Assembly: GCF_038957035.1 (NCBI RefSeq)
Contig: NZ_CP152412.1
Coordinates: 3,778,501-3,842,500, forward strand
Direction: 5' to 3'
Length of the DNA: 64,000 nt
Source of the DNA: Bradyrhizobium sp. B097
Lineage (GTDB): Bacteria; Pseudomonadota; Alphaproteobacteria; Rhizobiales; Xanthobacteraceae
This document shows positions 49,874 to 59,006 of this stretch, in pieces. Both the position numbers and the translations under genes were made by a program. Each line of letters begins with the position of its first letter. Position 1 is the first letter of the stretch. The notes under the pieces were generated by a model that worked only from the letters and a program-made list of their open reading frames with translations, was not told the origin of the DNA and searched no databases.

Positions 49874-50701
49874 CTATGACTTGACGGCACCCGCCGTCAT
49901 GCCGTCGATGAAGCGACGCTGCAGCAGCACAAAGGCCAATACGACCGGCAACACGATGATCACGGCTGCAGCCAGCATCTCGCCCCAATCCGTCGAATAC
50001 TGTCCGGTCAGATTGTAGAACTTCACGATCGCCGTGACATTGCTGTCGTTCTGCAAGAACGTGACTGCGATCACGAATTCATTCCAGGCATTGAGGCCGA
50101 CGATAATCGCAACTGTCAGAAGTCCAGGCCGCATCATCGGCAGGACGACGTAGTAGAACTTCTGCCAGGCAGTCGCGCCGTCCACCTCCGACGCCTCTTC
50201 CAGTGCGTAGGGGATTGCGACCACATAGGTGCGCAGCAGGAAGATCGAGAATGGCGAGAACATCGCCGTGTAGATCAGCGCTACTGCCGGGATCGAGTTG
50301 ACCAGTCCGAGCTTGGCGAAGATGAAATACAGCGGATAGAGATAAAGCTGCACCGGGACCGTGATCGAGGCCATGAAATAGAACGTGAGGAGCCGGAAAC
50401 CTCGTCCTCGCTGCCGTGCAAGGACGTAGGCGCAAGGTGCCGCCGTGGCGCAGACCATGACGATGGTGAGGGCGGCGACTTCGGCGCTGTGCAACAGGCT
50501 GGGGCCGAGTGCGGCATTGTTCCAGGCTGCAGTGAAATTCTCCCAGTGCAATTGGCGAGGGGGCGCCAGTGGGTTCGTGCTGATTTCCACCGTTGTCTTC
50601 AGTGCATTCATCACCGCGAGCACGATGGGCAGCAGGGAGGCGAATGACGCCACGCCGATCAGGATCAGGCAGAGGGTCCGGTTCAGGCGGCTCTCGGTCA
50701 T
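49874..50701 (-). CDS. carbohydrate ABC transporter permease (MalG type)
   Basis: A 275-residue permease with six predicted membrane helices. The N-terminal helix is in LCLILIGVASFASLLPIVLA; the cytoplasmic EAA loop is ALEEASEVDGATAWQKFYYV, ending LPMMRPGLLTVA. This is the MalG/UgpE type used for oligosaccharides, polyols and glycerol phosphates. It overlaps the upstream permease by four nt (ATGA), which fixes the start at 50701; upstream codons in that frame are shadow. Confidence 0.9.
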   Translation of the reverse strand: MTESRLNRTLCLILIGVASFASLLPIVLAVMNALKTTVEISTNPLAPPRQLHWENFTAAWNNAALGPSLLHSAEVAALTIVMVCATAAPCAYVLARQRGRGFRLLTFYFMASITVPVQLYLYPLYFIFAKLGLVNSIPAVALIYTAMFSPFSIFLLRTYVVAIPYALEEASEVDGATAWQKFYYVVLPMMRPGLLTVAIIVGLNAWNEFVIAVTFLQNDSNVTAIVKFYNLTGQYSTDWGEMLAAAVIIVLPVVLAFVLLQRRFIDGMTAGAVKS

Positions 50702-51558
50702 GCGGCGTTGGCACTGTCGCGGGTTTGCAGCCAGAGATAAACCGCCGTCGCGCACAGGCCGAACAGGCTCATCACACAGGCCGCCGCCGTCGCCTTGCCG
50801 ATATCGCCTGCGAAGAACGCGTTGCGATAGGCGAGCGTGGCGAGCACGTCGCTGCCGTTGGCAGGACCTCCCTGGGTCACGATGTAGATGAAGTCGAAGA
50901 CCTGGAATGACCATATCACGGTGAGGATCATCATCAGCACGAGCGTCGGCCGAATGCCGGGCAGCAGGACATAACGCAGCAGTGCGAAAAAGCCGGCGCC
51001 GTCGAGACGGGCGGCCTCGATCTGATCGACGCTGATCTGCCGCATGGCAGCGAAATAAACGACTGCGAGAAAGCCCCACCAGTGCCAGATGTCGACGGCC
51101 GCAACCGCATAGAGCGAGCGGTCAGGATCGGCGAGCGGATCCGAGATGGAAAGACCATGCCCGTTCAGCCAGCCCACCAGTCCGGTGACCGGGCTGAAGA
51201 TCATGCCTTGGAAGACCCGGCCGGTGACGGCGGCGGCGAGAATCCGGGGCAGGAAGATAATGGATTGCACGACGATGCGCGACGAAGGAACCATCATCAG
51301 CGCGGCCGCCATGACCAGCGCGAGACACATCGGTACGATCAGGAAGATTGCGGTCCAGATGAAGTTGTTGGTCAGCGCGGTCCAGAACACGGGATCGTCG
51401 AACAGGTTGTGGAAATTCGCGAGCCCAGCCCATGCCGGCGTGCCCACGCCGTCCCAGACGAAGAACGCCGCCATCAGCGTGAGAAGGCCGGGAATCAGGA
51501 TGATGCACACGTTGATCAGCAGCGCGGGAAGCGCAAACAACCACATTCTGCCGCTCAC
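50698..51558 (-). CDS. carbohydrate ABC transporter permease (MalF/UgpA type)
   Basis: A 286-residue, six-helix permease. It starts SGRMWLFALPALLINVCIIL and has the EAA loop ISVDQIEAARLDGAGFFALL, then RYVLLPGIRPTL. The GTG at 51558 overlaps the stop of the binding-protein gene as GTGA, so it is co-translated; the longer frame to 51843 is antisense-like shadow. Together with the MalG-type permease it makes the membrane pore of a sugar-type importer. Confidence 0.88.
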   Translation of the reverse strand: MSGRMWLFALPALLINVCIILIPGLLTLMAAFFVWDGVGTPAWAGLANFHNLFDDPVFWTALTNNFIWTAIFLIVPMCLALVMAAALMMVPSSRIVVQSIIFLPRILAAAVTGRVFQGMIFSPVTGLVGWLNGHGLSISDPLADPDRSLYAVAAVDIWHWWGFLAVVYFAAMRQISVDQIEAARLDGAGFFALLRYVLLPGIRPTLVLMMILTVIWSFQVFDFIYIVTQGGPANGSDVLATLAYRNAFFAGDIGKATAAACVMSLFGLCATAVYLWLQTRDSANAA

Positions 51559-52898
51559 GCCGTGCGGGGAGGGAGTGGGGGCACCCTGCCGGCCTTGAGC
51601 TCCTCGGCAAACACGGTCTGCAAGCGGTTGAGATAGCCATCGGCGGTGATCCGGTTGAGCCAGACCTGCTCGATCCCCTCCGTGACATAGCTGTTTGCGG
51701 CGTTCGGCCAGAACGTCCAGGTCGTGAAGCCGAAGCGCCCCTTGCTGAACGCCTCGTGCAGGCTGGCGATGGTCTTCTCGAACAGCGGATATCCGATGCC
51801 CTGCAACAGATCGGGGGGAAGATCCTTCACCGGCAGCGCCCATTTGCCCGGCCAGTCGCGATTCATGCTTTGGTAGAACTGCCGCGACAGCATGAACTCG
51901 AACACGGCTGCCGCGCCTTCAGCGTTCTGCGAAGTATTCGCGATCGAAAGCGTGGCGCCGCATGCAAGATGCGAGAGCGGCTCGGTCACCCTGTCGCTCA
52001 GGCCGGGGATCGGTACCACGTCCATCACCGTATCGGGCTTCGACATACCGAAGGACTTGGTGCCGAACGACCAGGTGCCGTTCATTGCCATGGCTGCCTT
52101 GCCGTTCACCACCTGCAGAAAGCTCTGCTCGTTGGTGAGGGAGAAATAGTTCTTTCCGAAGTAGCCCTTGGTGTACCAGGCCTTGGCGAGTTCGACGGCT
52201 TCGACGAAGGGGTGCGCGGTCCACGGCAACTCGCCGCTGAGTGCCTTGCGGACATTGTCGGGACCGGCGACGTTGTTGAAGAACACCGTCATCAGCCACT
52301 CGTTGACGCCCTTCCAATCTGCATTGCCGGCGCTGAACGGGGTGATGCCCTTGGCCAAGGCCGCATCCGCGAGCGCTTCAGTTTCGACGCGATTGGTCGG
52401 AACCTTCCAGCCGTTCTGGCTGAACACCTGCTTGTTGTAGAACAGGTGCATGGATTCATAGTCGCGTGGCAGGGCGTAGAGCTTGTCGCCATAGACGCCG
52501 GTATTGAGCAGCGCCGGCAGGAAGCGCTCCTTCCATCTGTAGCGGGCCGCGAGATCATCGAGCGGTAGCAACTGGCCGGCATTGGCGATCGCCGTGAGAT
52601 AGGAGGGGCCTGACGTCTGCACGATGTCGGGTCCGTTGCCGGCAAGCAGCGCGACCTTCAGGAGATTGTTGACCGCAGCGCCCTTTACCTCGAGCTGAAG
52701 CAGATATTTGTCTTGTGAGGCGTTGAACGCGTCGACGAGGTCGTTGCGCAGCGCCGTCTGGCCATCGGAATTGGCCTGCGCGAACCAGAACGTCACCGCC
52801 TTGCGTCCGTCCTGTGCCCGTGCGGGCGCGCGAGGCAGGCTGGCCACGACAGCGGCGGCGGGCAGGGCGGCAACGATTTGGCGTCGGGTCACTGGCAT
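51555..52898 (-). CDS. extracellular solute-binding protein (family 1)
   Basis: A 447-residue periplasmic binding protein. The signal region MPVTRRQIVAALPAAAVVAS has a twin-Arg and cleavage after ARA. The mature protein has AVTFWFAQANSDGQTALRND, LLAGNGPDIVQTSGPSYL and DKLYALPRDYESMHLFYNKQ, typical of cluster-D sugar-type SBPs. The ligand is not identifiable. It heads the SBP-permease-permease operon; no ATPase gene is within reach. Confidence 0.88.
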   Translation of the reverse strand: MPVTRRQIVAALPAAAVVASLPRAPARAQDGRKAVTFWFAQANSDGQTALRNDLVDAFNASQDKYLLQLEVKGAAVNNLLKVALLAGNGPDIVQTSGPSYLTAIANAGQLLPLDDLAARYRWKERFLPALLNTGVYGDKLYALPRDYESMHLFYNKQVFSQNGWKVPTNRVETEALADAALAKGITPFSAGNADWKGVNEWLMTVFFNNVAGPDNVRKALSGELPWTAHPFVEAVELAKAWYTKGYFGKNYFSLTNEQSFLQVVNGKAAMAMNGTWSFGTKSFGMSKPDTVMDVVPIPGLSDRVTEPLSHLACGATLSIANTSQNAEGAAAVFEFMLSRQFYQSMNRDWPGKWALPVKDLPPDLLQGIGYPLFEKTIASLHEAFSKGRFGFTTWTFWPNAANSYVTEGIEQVWLNRITADGYLNRLQTVFAEELKAGRVPPLPPRTA

Positions 52899-52955
52899 GG
52901 CGGCGCTTCCTCTTTCCCGGGATGGCGGAATTATGATTGTTGATATTCGCTATAG

Positions 52956-52967
52956 TAATACGTATAA
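52956..52967. promoter_or_regulatory. LacI-type operator candidate between SBP and LacI genes
   Basis: TAATACGTATAA is centred on CG and is palindromic apart from one pair. It lies 10 nt before the LacI ATG and 58 nt before the SBP start, a good place for autoregulation and repression of the transporter. Confidence 0.45.
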
Positions 52968-52976
52968 TTAAACGAG

Positions 52977-54029
52977 ATGAGATCGTCAACACAAACACCG
53001 CGAGGCGGCGAAGGCGGCGAGCGCTTCAATCCGCGCACGACGCAGAAGGACATTGCGTTGGCTGCCGGCGTCTCGCAGGCCGCCGTGTCGCTGGTGCTCA
53101 ACAAGTCTGAGACGCCGTCCGTCCCCGATGCGACGCGCGCGCGCATTCTCAAATTCGCCGGTGAAATGGGGTATCAGCCGCACCATCCCGCACGGATGCT
53201 GCGCCGCGCCCGCACCATGGCGCTCGCCTGCGTCGTGCCTGATATCACCAACCCGTTCTATCCGGGACTGGTGCGGGGCGTGCAATCGGTGGCGGCGCCT
53301 GCCGGTTACGACGTGCTGATGTTCGATACCGATGGCCGTGAAGAAGGGGAGGCGCGCGCCCTCAGCTGGTTGTTGCAGGGCCGCGCGGATGGCGTGGTCG
53401 GTACGTTCTTTCACCTGCGTGTTCCGCAACTGTCGACGCTTGCCGGACAGAGTGTCCCGATCGTTCGCCTCGAAAGCCGGTACAAGGCGGCCGGCGATTT
53501 GCCGATCGACAGCGTCTACATCGACAACGCGGAAGCATCGGCCGCCATGACGAGATATTTGATCGAGCGGGGACATCGGCGGATCGCGATGATCCTCGCC
53601 GAGGTTGGGCCGAGCCGGCAGCGGGCCCTCGGCTATGCAGCGGTGATGCGCGCGGCCGGTCTCGTGCCGGATGTGGTGACCGACAGCCGGTATTCGGAGG
53701 AGTCGGGCGCTCGCGCCATGAGCGAGATCCTGGCGCGCGGCCGGGACCGCCCCACTGCGGTGTTCTGCGCCAACGACATGCTAGCGATCGGTGCGATGGT
53801 CAGCGCGCGAAGCGCTGGTTTGTCGGTCCCGGACGATATCGCGATCGCCGGCTTCGACGATATTCCGGCCGCCAAGCTCCTGGGTTTGACGACGGTCCGG
53901 CAGCCCGAATTCGATCTCGGTGCGCTCGCAGCACGCACGCTGCTCGAACGGTTGCAGCCGGGCGGCTTGAATTCGCGCGGCCAGAGCCGCGAGCTGAAGT
54001 TTGAAGTCATGACACGTTCGTCGGCTTGA
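52977..54029 (+). CDS. LacI-family transcriptional regulator
   Basis: A 350-residue LacI protein. The HTH is TTQKDIALAAGVSQAAVSLV with recognition helix then VLNKSETPSVPDATRARI; the hinge is PHHPARMLRRARTMALACVV. The periplasmic-binding-type effector domain starts there and contains VPDITNPFYPGLVRGVQSVA and FCANDMLAIGAM. It is divergent from the ABC importer and 24 nt upstream of the first ADP-ribosylglycohydrolase gene, so it should regulate both in response to the imported compound. Confidence 0.9.
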   Translation: MRSSTQTPRGGEGGERFNPRTTQKDIALAAGVSQAAVSLVLNKSETPSVPDATRARILKFAGEMGYQPHHPARMLRRARTMALACVVPDITNPFYPGLVRGVQSVAAPAGYDVLMFDTDGREEGEARALSWLLQGRADGVVGTFFHLRVPQLSTLAGQSVPIVRLESRYKAAGDLPIDSVYIDNAEASAAMTRYLIERGHRRIAMILAEVGPSRQRALGYAAVMRAAGLVPDVVTDSRYSEESGARAMSEILARGRDRPTAVFCANDMLAIGAMVSARSAGLSVPDDIAIAGFDDIPAAKLLGLTTVRQPEFDLGALAARTLLERLQPGGLNSRGQSRELKFEVMTRSSA

Positions 54030-54053
54030 GGCTGCGGACGAAGGGAGTGCGAC

Positions 54054-56204
54054 GTGCCGACGATACCAGGTGGTTATGCCGAACGGGTCTATGCGGGCGT
54101 GCTCGGCAAGTTGATCGGCGTCTATCTGGGACGCCCGTTCGAGGGCTGGACCTATGATCGGATCATGCAGGAGCTCGGTCCGATCAACTACTATGTCAAC
54201 GAGCGCCATGACGTTGCATTGCGGTCGCACCATCTCGTCGTCACCGACGACGACGTTTCGGGCACTTTCGCCTTCCCGCGGACGCTTGCCGACTGCGGCT
54301 TTCCCGAGCGGCTGACGTCGCAGCAGATCGGGAACGGCTGGCTCAACTACATCGTCGAGGACCGTTCGGTCCTGTGGTGGGGCGGCATCGGCAATTCGAC
54401 GGAGCATACGGCGTATCTGAGGCTGAAGTCCGGAATACCGGCGCCGCGCAGCGGTTCGATCGAGCTGAACGGCAAGACCGTCGCCGAGCAGATCGGCGGA
54501 CAGATATTCATCGATGGCTGGGCGATGATGAGCCCCGGCAATCCCGAACAGGCGGCTTATCTCGCCGAGCAGGCAGCCCGCGTCAGCCACGACGGCGAGG
54601 CGGTGCATGCGGCGAGGCTCCTGGCCGCGATGGAGGCGCAGGCCTTCGTCGAAGCGGACGTTCAGAAGCTGGTCGACATCGGCCTCGGGTTCGTTCCCGC
54701 CGATTGCTTGATCCGGCGCGTGGTCGATGACGTGCGCGCATGGCATGCGGGTGACAATGGCAACGACTGGGAACGCACGCGGGCGCTGATCGCCGGGCGC
54801 TATGGCTATGACAAGTTCAGTGGCAATTGCCACGTCGTGCCCAACCACGCCCTTGTCATCCTCGCGACACTCTACGGCGCCGACAGCTTCCAGGACGCGA
54901 TGCGGATCGCCAACACCGCCGGCTGGGACACCGATTGCAACGCCGGCAATGTCGGGTGCCTGTTCGGCATCAGGACGGGTCTTGCGGGCATCGACGCCGG
55001 GCCTGACTTTCGCACGCCGGTCGCCGACCGGATGTACATCTCGACGGCGGATGGCGGCGCTTCGATCACCGATGCCGTGATCGAGGCCAATGCGTTGATC
55101 CAGGCCGGCCACAGGCTGGTGGGATCGAACCCGCCCGCGCGGCCGAAGAACGGGGCGCGCTTCAACTTCGATTTCCCGGGTAGCCTGCAAGGATTTTGCG
55201 CGAAGTCAGGGGAGGCCGCCAGCCTGCACCCATTGCAGGTCGGCAACGTGGAGGGGCACAGCCGCGACGGGCATCGCAGCCTCGCCATCGACTTTCGACG
55301 TCTCGCGCGCGGACGGGTCGCGCGCGTGGCGACGCCAACGTTCTTCGACAAGGACGTCTTCACGATGCCGATCTACCAGCTACTGGCCTGTCCGACGCTG
55401 CATTCCGGCCAGCTTGTCGAGGCCAGGGTCGAGGCTGGTTCAAGCGTCAGAGACGTTTCCGCGCGTCTCTATGCAAGCGTCTACGATGAGCGCGATGAAC
55501 TCGCCCCGATCTTCGGCGACCGGCTGCCATTGCAGCCCGGTCGGGATGCCGTCCTGACCTGGCGGATTCCCGATACCGGCGGATATCCGATCTTCGAGAT
55601 CGGGCTCGAACTTGAAACTGAAAGCCCGCTTGGCGCGGATGGCACGCTCTACCTCGATTATCTGACCTGGTCCGGCGCGCCCGAGACCAGGCTCTATCGT
55701 CCGGACGACAATCTGAGCACGATGTGGAAGCATGCCTGGGTGAACGGCGCGAGCCAGTTCCAGACCCGCTGGGAAGGATTGCGCGTCACCAATGGTGAAG
55801 GCATCGGCTTCGTCTCGCAGGGTTCGCGGGATTGGCGTGACTACCGCGTCAGCTCAGTGATCACGCCGCTGCTCGCCCGGCGCTGGGGGCTCGCGGCCCG
55901 CCTGCAAGGGCGCGAGCGCTACTACGCGCTGATGTTCGACGCGGTCGACGGCGGCCGCGTCACGCTGCTCAGGCGCGACCACGAGGAGACGGTTCTTGCC
56001 AGCAACCGTTTCGCCTGGGAAGTCGACCGGCCATACGCCCTTGAGCTTCGGCTGCATGACGTGGAGATCCTGGCCTTCATCGACGGTCGTCAGGTGTTTT
56101 CGGTTCGCGACGAAGGCAGGCTGCCGCTCCTCGGTGGCGCGGTCGGACTTGTCGTCGATACCGGGTCGATCTCGACCAAGGCCGTCGATATTTCCCCGCT
56201 TTAA
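54054..56204 (+). CDS. ADP-ribosylglycohydrolase-family protein with C-terminal beta-sandwich region
   Basis: A 716-residue protein starting at GTG 54054. Residues 1-360 are the all-helical ADP-ribosylglycohydrolase fold, with RVYAGVLGKLIGVYLGRPFE, VTDDDVSGTFAF and the metal triad GWDTDCNAGNVGCLFGIR. The remaining 350 residues look like beta sandwiches (IYQLLACPTLHSGQLVEARV; RWGLAARLQGRERYYALMFD). Such multidomain forms are not typical DraG enzymes. It is 24 nt behind the LacI gene and nine nt before a second family member. The substrate is possibly an N-ribosyl or other N-glycosidic compound. Confidence 0.82.
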   Translation: MPTIPGGYAERVYAGVLGKLIGVYLGRPFEGWTYDRIMQELGPINYYVNERHDVALRSHHLVVTDDDVSGTFAFPRTLADCGFPERLTSQQIGNGWLNYIVEDRSVLWWGGIGNSTEHTAYLRLKSGIPAPRSGSIELNGKTVAEQIGGQIFIDGWAMMSPGNPEQAAYLAEQAARVSHDGEAVHAARLLAAMEAQAFVEADVQKLVDIGLGFVPADCLIRRVVDDVRAWHAGDNGNDWERTRALIAGRYGYDKFSGNCHVVPNHALVILATLYGADSFQDAMRIANTAGWDTDCNAGNVGCLFGIRTGLAGIDAGPDFRTPVADRMYISTADGGASITDAVIEANALIQAGHRLVGSNPPARPKNGARFNFDFPGSLQGFCAKSGEAASLHPLQVGNVEGHSRDGHRSLAIDFRRLARGRVARVATPTFFDKDVFTMPIYQLLACPTLHSGQLVEARVEAGSSVRDVSARLYASVYDERDELAPIFGDRLPLQPGRDAVLTWRIPDTGGYPIFEIGLELETESPLGADGTLYLDYLTWSGAPETRLYRPDDNLSTMWKHAWVNGASQFQTRWEGLRVTNGEGIGFVSQGSRDWRDYRVSSVITPLLARRWGLAARLQGRERYYALMFDAVDGGRVTLLRRDHEETVLASNRFAWEVDRPYALELRLHDVEILAFIDGRQVFSVRDEGRLPLLGGAVGLVVDTGSISTKAVDISPL

Positions 56205-56213
56205 GGAGCCGAC

Positions 56214-57230
56214 ATGCAAGCCAGCACCTCCAGCCGGTTTGAGACCCACGTTCTGGCTTGCCTGACGTTCGGCGTGATCGGCGACGCCATGGGAACGCCG
56301 ACCGAGAATCTCGAGCCGGCCGAGATCGAGCGGCGCTTCGGCTGGGTGGATTCGTTCGAGGGCGACGGAACCGACGACACGATCATGCGCGACTTGATCG
56401 CATCCGCGCTCATTCGGACCGGCGGGTATGCTGATGCCGATCATTGGGCCGAGGAGTGGCGTGACCGGCACGAACTGATCTTCGGCAGCAAGGTCGGTCG
56501 TTTCTTTCCGTCCGTGCTGCATGCGGCCGCCAAGTTGCGCCACGGCTATGCGCCGCGCACGATTGCCGAGGGCACGATGCCGAGCTCGAGCGCCGCGATG
56601 GCGATCGCACCGGTTGGAATCGTCAATGCCGGAAATCCGCGCGCGGCGGCGGCGCAGGCCATGGAGATCGCGAGCCTGCTCCACGTCACGGACCTCGCGT
56701 TCTGCCAGGATGGGGCGGCGGCGATCGCCGCCGCCGTGGCCGAGGCACTGATGCCGGAGGCGACGGTCGAATCGGTCCTGAAAGCGTCGACGGCTCACCT
56801 GAAGCCGTGGAGTGGCAAGGAAATGCTGGCGCTGATCGCAGCCGCGCTCGAGCTTGCCGGCGAGGCGGCCGACTACAAGATGTTCCGCGAACGCTATCAC
56901 GCCAAATTCCGTCGGCAAATCGCCTGCGACAGCCGCGAAACGGTCCCCGCTGCACTGGCGATCGTTCGTCTTGCCGGGGGCGATCCCCGGTTGGCCGCCG
57001 CCCTCGGCGCCAATTTTGGCCGCGATGCCGATACGGTTGCCTGCATGGCCGCCGGCATCTGCGGCGCATTAAGCGGCATTTCACCTCTGAATGCGGAATT
57101 GATCGACCGTTTGCCCATCGAAGCGCAGCGCGCTCAGGCCGAACTGGCCTCGCGACTGTCGGTCGTCACACGTGCCAAGATGGAGCGCGACCTGAAAGCT
57201 GTCGCTCGCTGCCCCGTAGGCGCTTCGTAA
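56214..57230 (+). CDS. ADP-ribosylglycohydrolase-family protein (short form)
   Basis: A 338-residue, single-domain protein. The N-terminus has CLTFGVIGDAMGTPTENLEP; the metal sites are EGDGTDDTIMRDL (about 51-63) and NFGRDADTVACMAAGICGAL, which keep the Asp/Thr set of the family. Unlike the neighbouring 716-residue gene it has no beta-sandwich extension. The two probably act on one substrate or on successive bonds. It starts nine nt after the first gene's stop with a GGAG site, a tight operon. Confidence 0.85.
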   Translation: MQASTSSRFETHVLACLTFGVIGDAMGTPTENLEPAEIERRFGWVDSFEGDGTDDTIMRDLIASALIRTGGYADADHWAEEWRDRHELIFGSKVGRFFPSVLHAAAKLRHGYAPRTIAEGTMPSSSAAMAIAPVGIVNAGNPRAAAAQAMEIASLLHVTDLAFCQDGAAAIAAAVAEALMPEATVESVLKASTAHLKPWSGKEMLALIAAALELAGEAADYKMFRERYHAKFRRQIACDSRETVPAALAIVRLAGGDPRLAAALGANFGRDADTVACMAAGICGALSGISPLNAELIDRLPIEAQRAQAELASRLSVVTRAKMERDLKAVARCPVGAS

Positions 57231-57320
57231 TCGCGCTGGCACGAGGATCCGGCACCACGGAGCTGCGCGGGGTCCTTCGGTTCTATCTTCGGCGCGATCT
57301 TTGGCTCCTTGACACGGTAA

Positions 57321-57336
57321 GTAAAAATATTATTAC
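57321..57336. promoter_or_regulatory. AT-rich 16-bp dyad upstream of the GGT gene
   Basis: GTAAAAATATTATTAC is palindromic apart from one pair and lies 25 nt before ATG 57362. Its left part, AAGTAAAAA, recurs (as TTTTTACTT) at 62167-62175 upstream of the ABC binding-protein gene. Confidence 0.4.
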
Positions 57337-57361
57337 ATATCGTGATTGGGAGAGACGACCG

Positions 57362-58954
57362 ATGTTGCAGACAAAACGAAGCTATGGCGGCATGGTGACC
57401 GCGCCGCACCACCTGGCGGCGCAGGCTGGACTCGCGGTCCTGTCGGAAGGTGGCAATGCGATCGAGGCGATGATCGCCTCGGCCGCGACGATTGCCGTGG
57501 TCTATCCGCATATGAACGGCCTCGGCGGCGACAGCTTCTGGCTGGTCGGCCGCGCCGGTTCGATGCCGGTCGGGATTCAGGCTTGCGGACGTTCTGCGAT
57601 GGCTGCGGATCGCGGCTGGTATCGCGAGCGTGGCTGCAGCAGCATTCCTGGCCGCGGCCCGCTGGCCGCGCTCACCGTTGCCGGTACCGTCGACGGCTGG
57701 CAGAAGGCCTATGAGCTCAGCCGCGATCGTCATGACGGTCGGCTGCCGATGGCGCGGCTGCTCGAGCCCGCAATCCGGCATGCCGAGGAGGGCGTCGCCG
57801 TCACCAGCACGCTGCATGAGAACATCCGCAAGAAGCGGCATGAGCTCGAAAACGTGCCCGGCTATGCCGAGGTTTATCTGCCGCAAGGCACCCCGCTCGC
57901 GCTCGGTGCGCGGCTGCGGCAGCCGCGTGTCGCCGAGACGCTGCGGCGTCTGGCCAAGGCCGGGCTGTCTGATTTCTATCGCGGCGAACTGGCGCGCGCG
58001 ATGGCGGCCGACCTCGAGCGAGTAGGGAGCCCGCTGCGGCTCGCTGATCTGGAGCGGCATCAGGCATCGCTGGTGACGCCGCTGTCGGTCGAGGTGTCCG
58101 GACACAAGGTCTTCAACATGCCTCCGCCGACGCAGGGGCTGGCCTCGCTCCTGATCCTGGCGCTTTATGCCCGGCGCATCGCCGGCGAGGCCGATGGCGT
58201 CGATCATCTGCACAGGCTCGTCGAATGCACGAAAGCTGCGTTCCGTATTCGCAACGGCCATGTGACCGATCCCGACTACATGAAGCGGCCGGCCGCCGAA
58301 TTCCTGTCCGAGGAGTCGCTCGCCGCGCTTCACGAAACGGTCTCCGACCGCCGCGCCGCGCCGTGGCCCGATCCGTCCAAGCAGGGCGATACGGTGTGGC
58401 TCGCTGCGACCGATCGCAACGGACTCAGCGTCAGCTTCATTCAAAGCGTCTACTGGGAATTTGGTTCGGGCGTCATCCTCCCCGAGAGCGGAGTGACCTG
58501 GCAAAATCGCGGAACGAGCTTCAGCCTAAACGAGACCGATACCAATCGGCTGGATCCCGGACGCCTGCCATTCCACACGATCCAGCCGGCGATGGCCGAA
58601 CTCGGCGACGGGCGGCTGATATCCTTCGGCACGATGGGCGGAGAGGGGCAGCCGCAGACCCAGGCCGCCATCTTCTCCCGTTACGCCATGCACGGCCAGG
58701 AGCTGCAGTCCGCGATTACGGCGCCGCGCTGGTTGCTCGGTCGCACCTGGGGCGAGGAAAACAACAATTTGAAGATCGAATCCCGCTTCGATCCCGCGAT
58801 CATCGAACAGCTCCGCGCGCTCGGCCACGACATCCAGGTGACCGGCCCGTTCGAGGAATTCATGGGACACGCCGGTGCGATCGTCTGGCATCCGGATGGC
58901 CTGATGGAAGGAGCCAGCGATCCTCGCAGCGACGGCGTCGTTGCGACCCGCTGA
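57362..58954 (+). CDS. gamma-glutamyltransferase family (oxamate-amidohydrolase-like) protein
   Basis: A 530-residue Ntn-hydrolase of the GGT family. The large-subunit start is KRSYGGMVTAPHHLAAQAGL; SEGGNAIEAMIASAATIAVV and PHMNGLGGDSFWLVG are classic. The autoprocessing Thr is in KQGDTVWLAATDRNG. The C-terminal part, GTMGGEGQPQTQAAIF, closes the active site. No signal peptide, unlike true periplasmic GGT, so an HpxW-type cytoplasmic amidase is more likely. ATG 57362 follows GGGAG; the frame upstream overlaps the preceding gene and is not coding. Confidence 0.85.
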   Translation: MLQTKRSYGGMVTAPHHLAAQAGLAVLSEGGNAIEAMIASAATIAVVYPHMNGLGGDSFWLVGRAGSMPVGIQACGRSAMAADRGWYRERGCSSIPGRGPLAALTVAGTVDGWQKAYELSRDRHDGRLPMARLLEPAIRHAEEGVAVTSTLHENIRKKRHELENVPGYAEVYLPQGTPLALGARLRQPRVAETLRRLAKAGLSDFYRGELARAMAADLERVGSPLRLADLERHQASLVTPLSVEVSGHKVFNMPPPTQGLASLLILALYARRIAGEADGVDHLHRLVECTKAAFRIRNGHVTDPDYMKRPAAEFLSEESLAALHETVSDRRAAPWPDPSKQGDTVWLAATDRNGLSVSFIQSVYWEFGSGVILPESGVTWQNRGTSFSLNETDTNRLDPGRLPFHTIQPAMAELGDGRLISFGTMGGEGQPQTQAAIFSRYAMHGQELQSAITAPRWLLGRTWGEENNNLKIESRFDPAIIEQLRALGHDIQVTGPFEEFMGHAGAIVWHPDGLMEGASDPRSDGVVATR

Positions 58955-59006
58955 AGGACATTCCCGGCGCGTGATCCGCACGATACCGCGTCGTGCGGCT
59001 CGCCCG

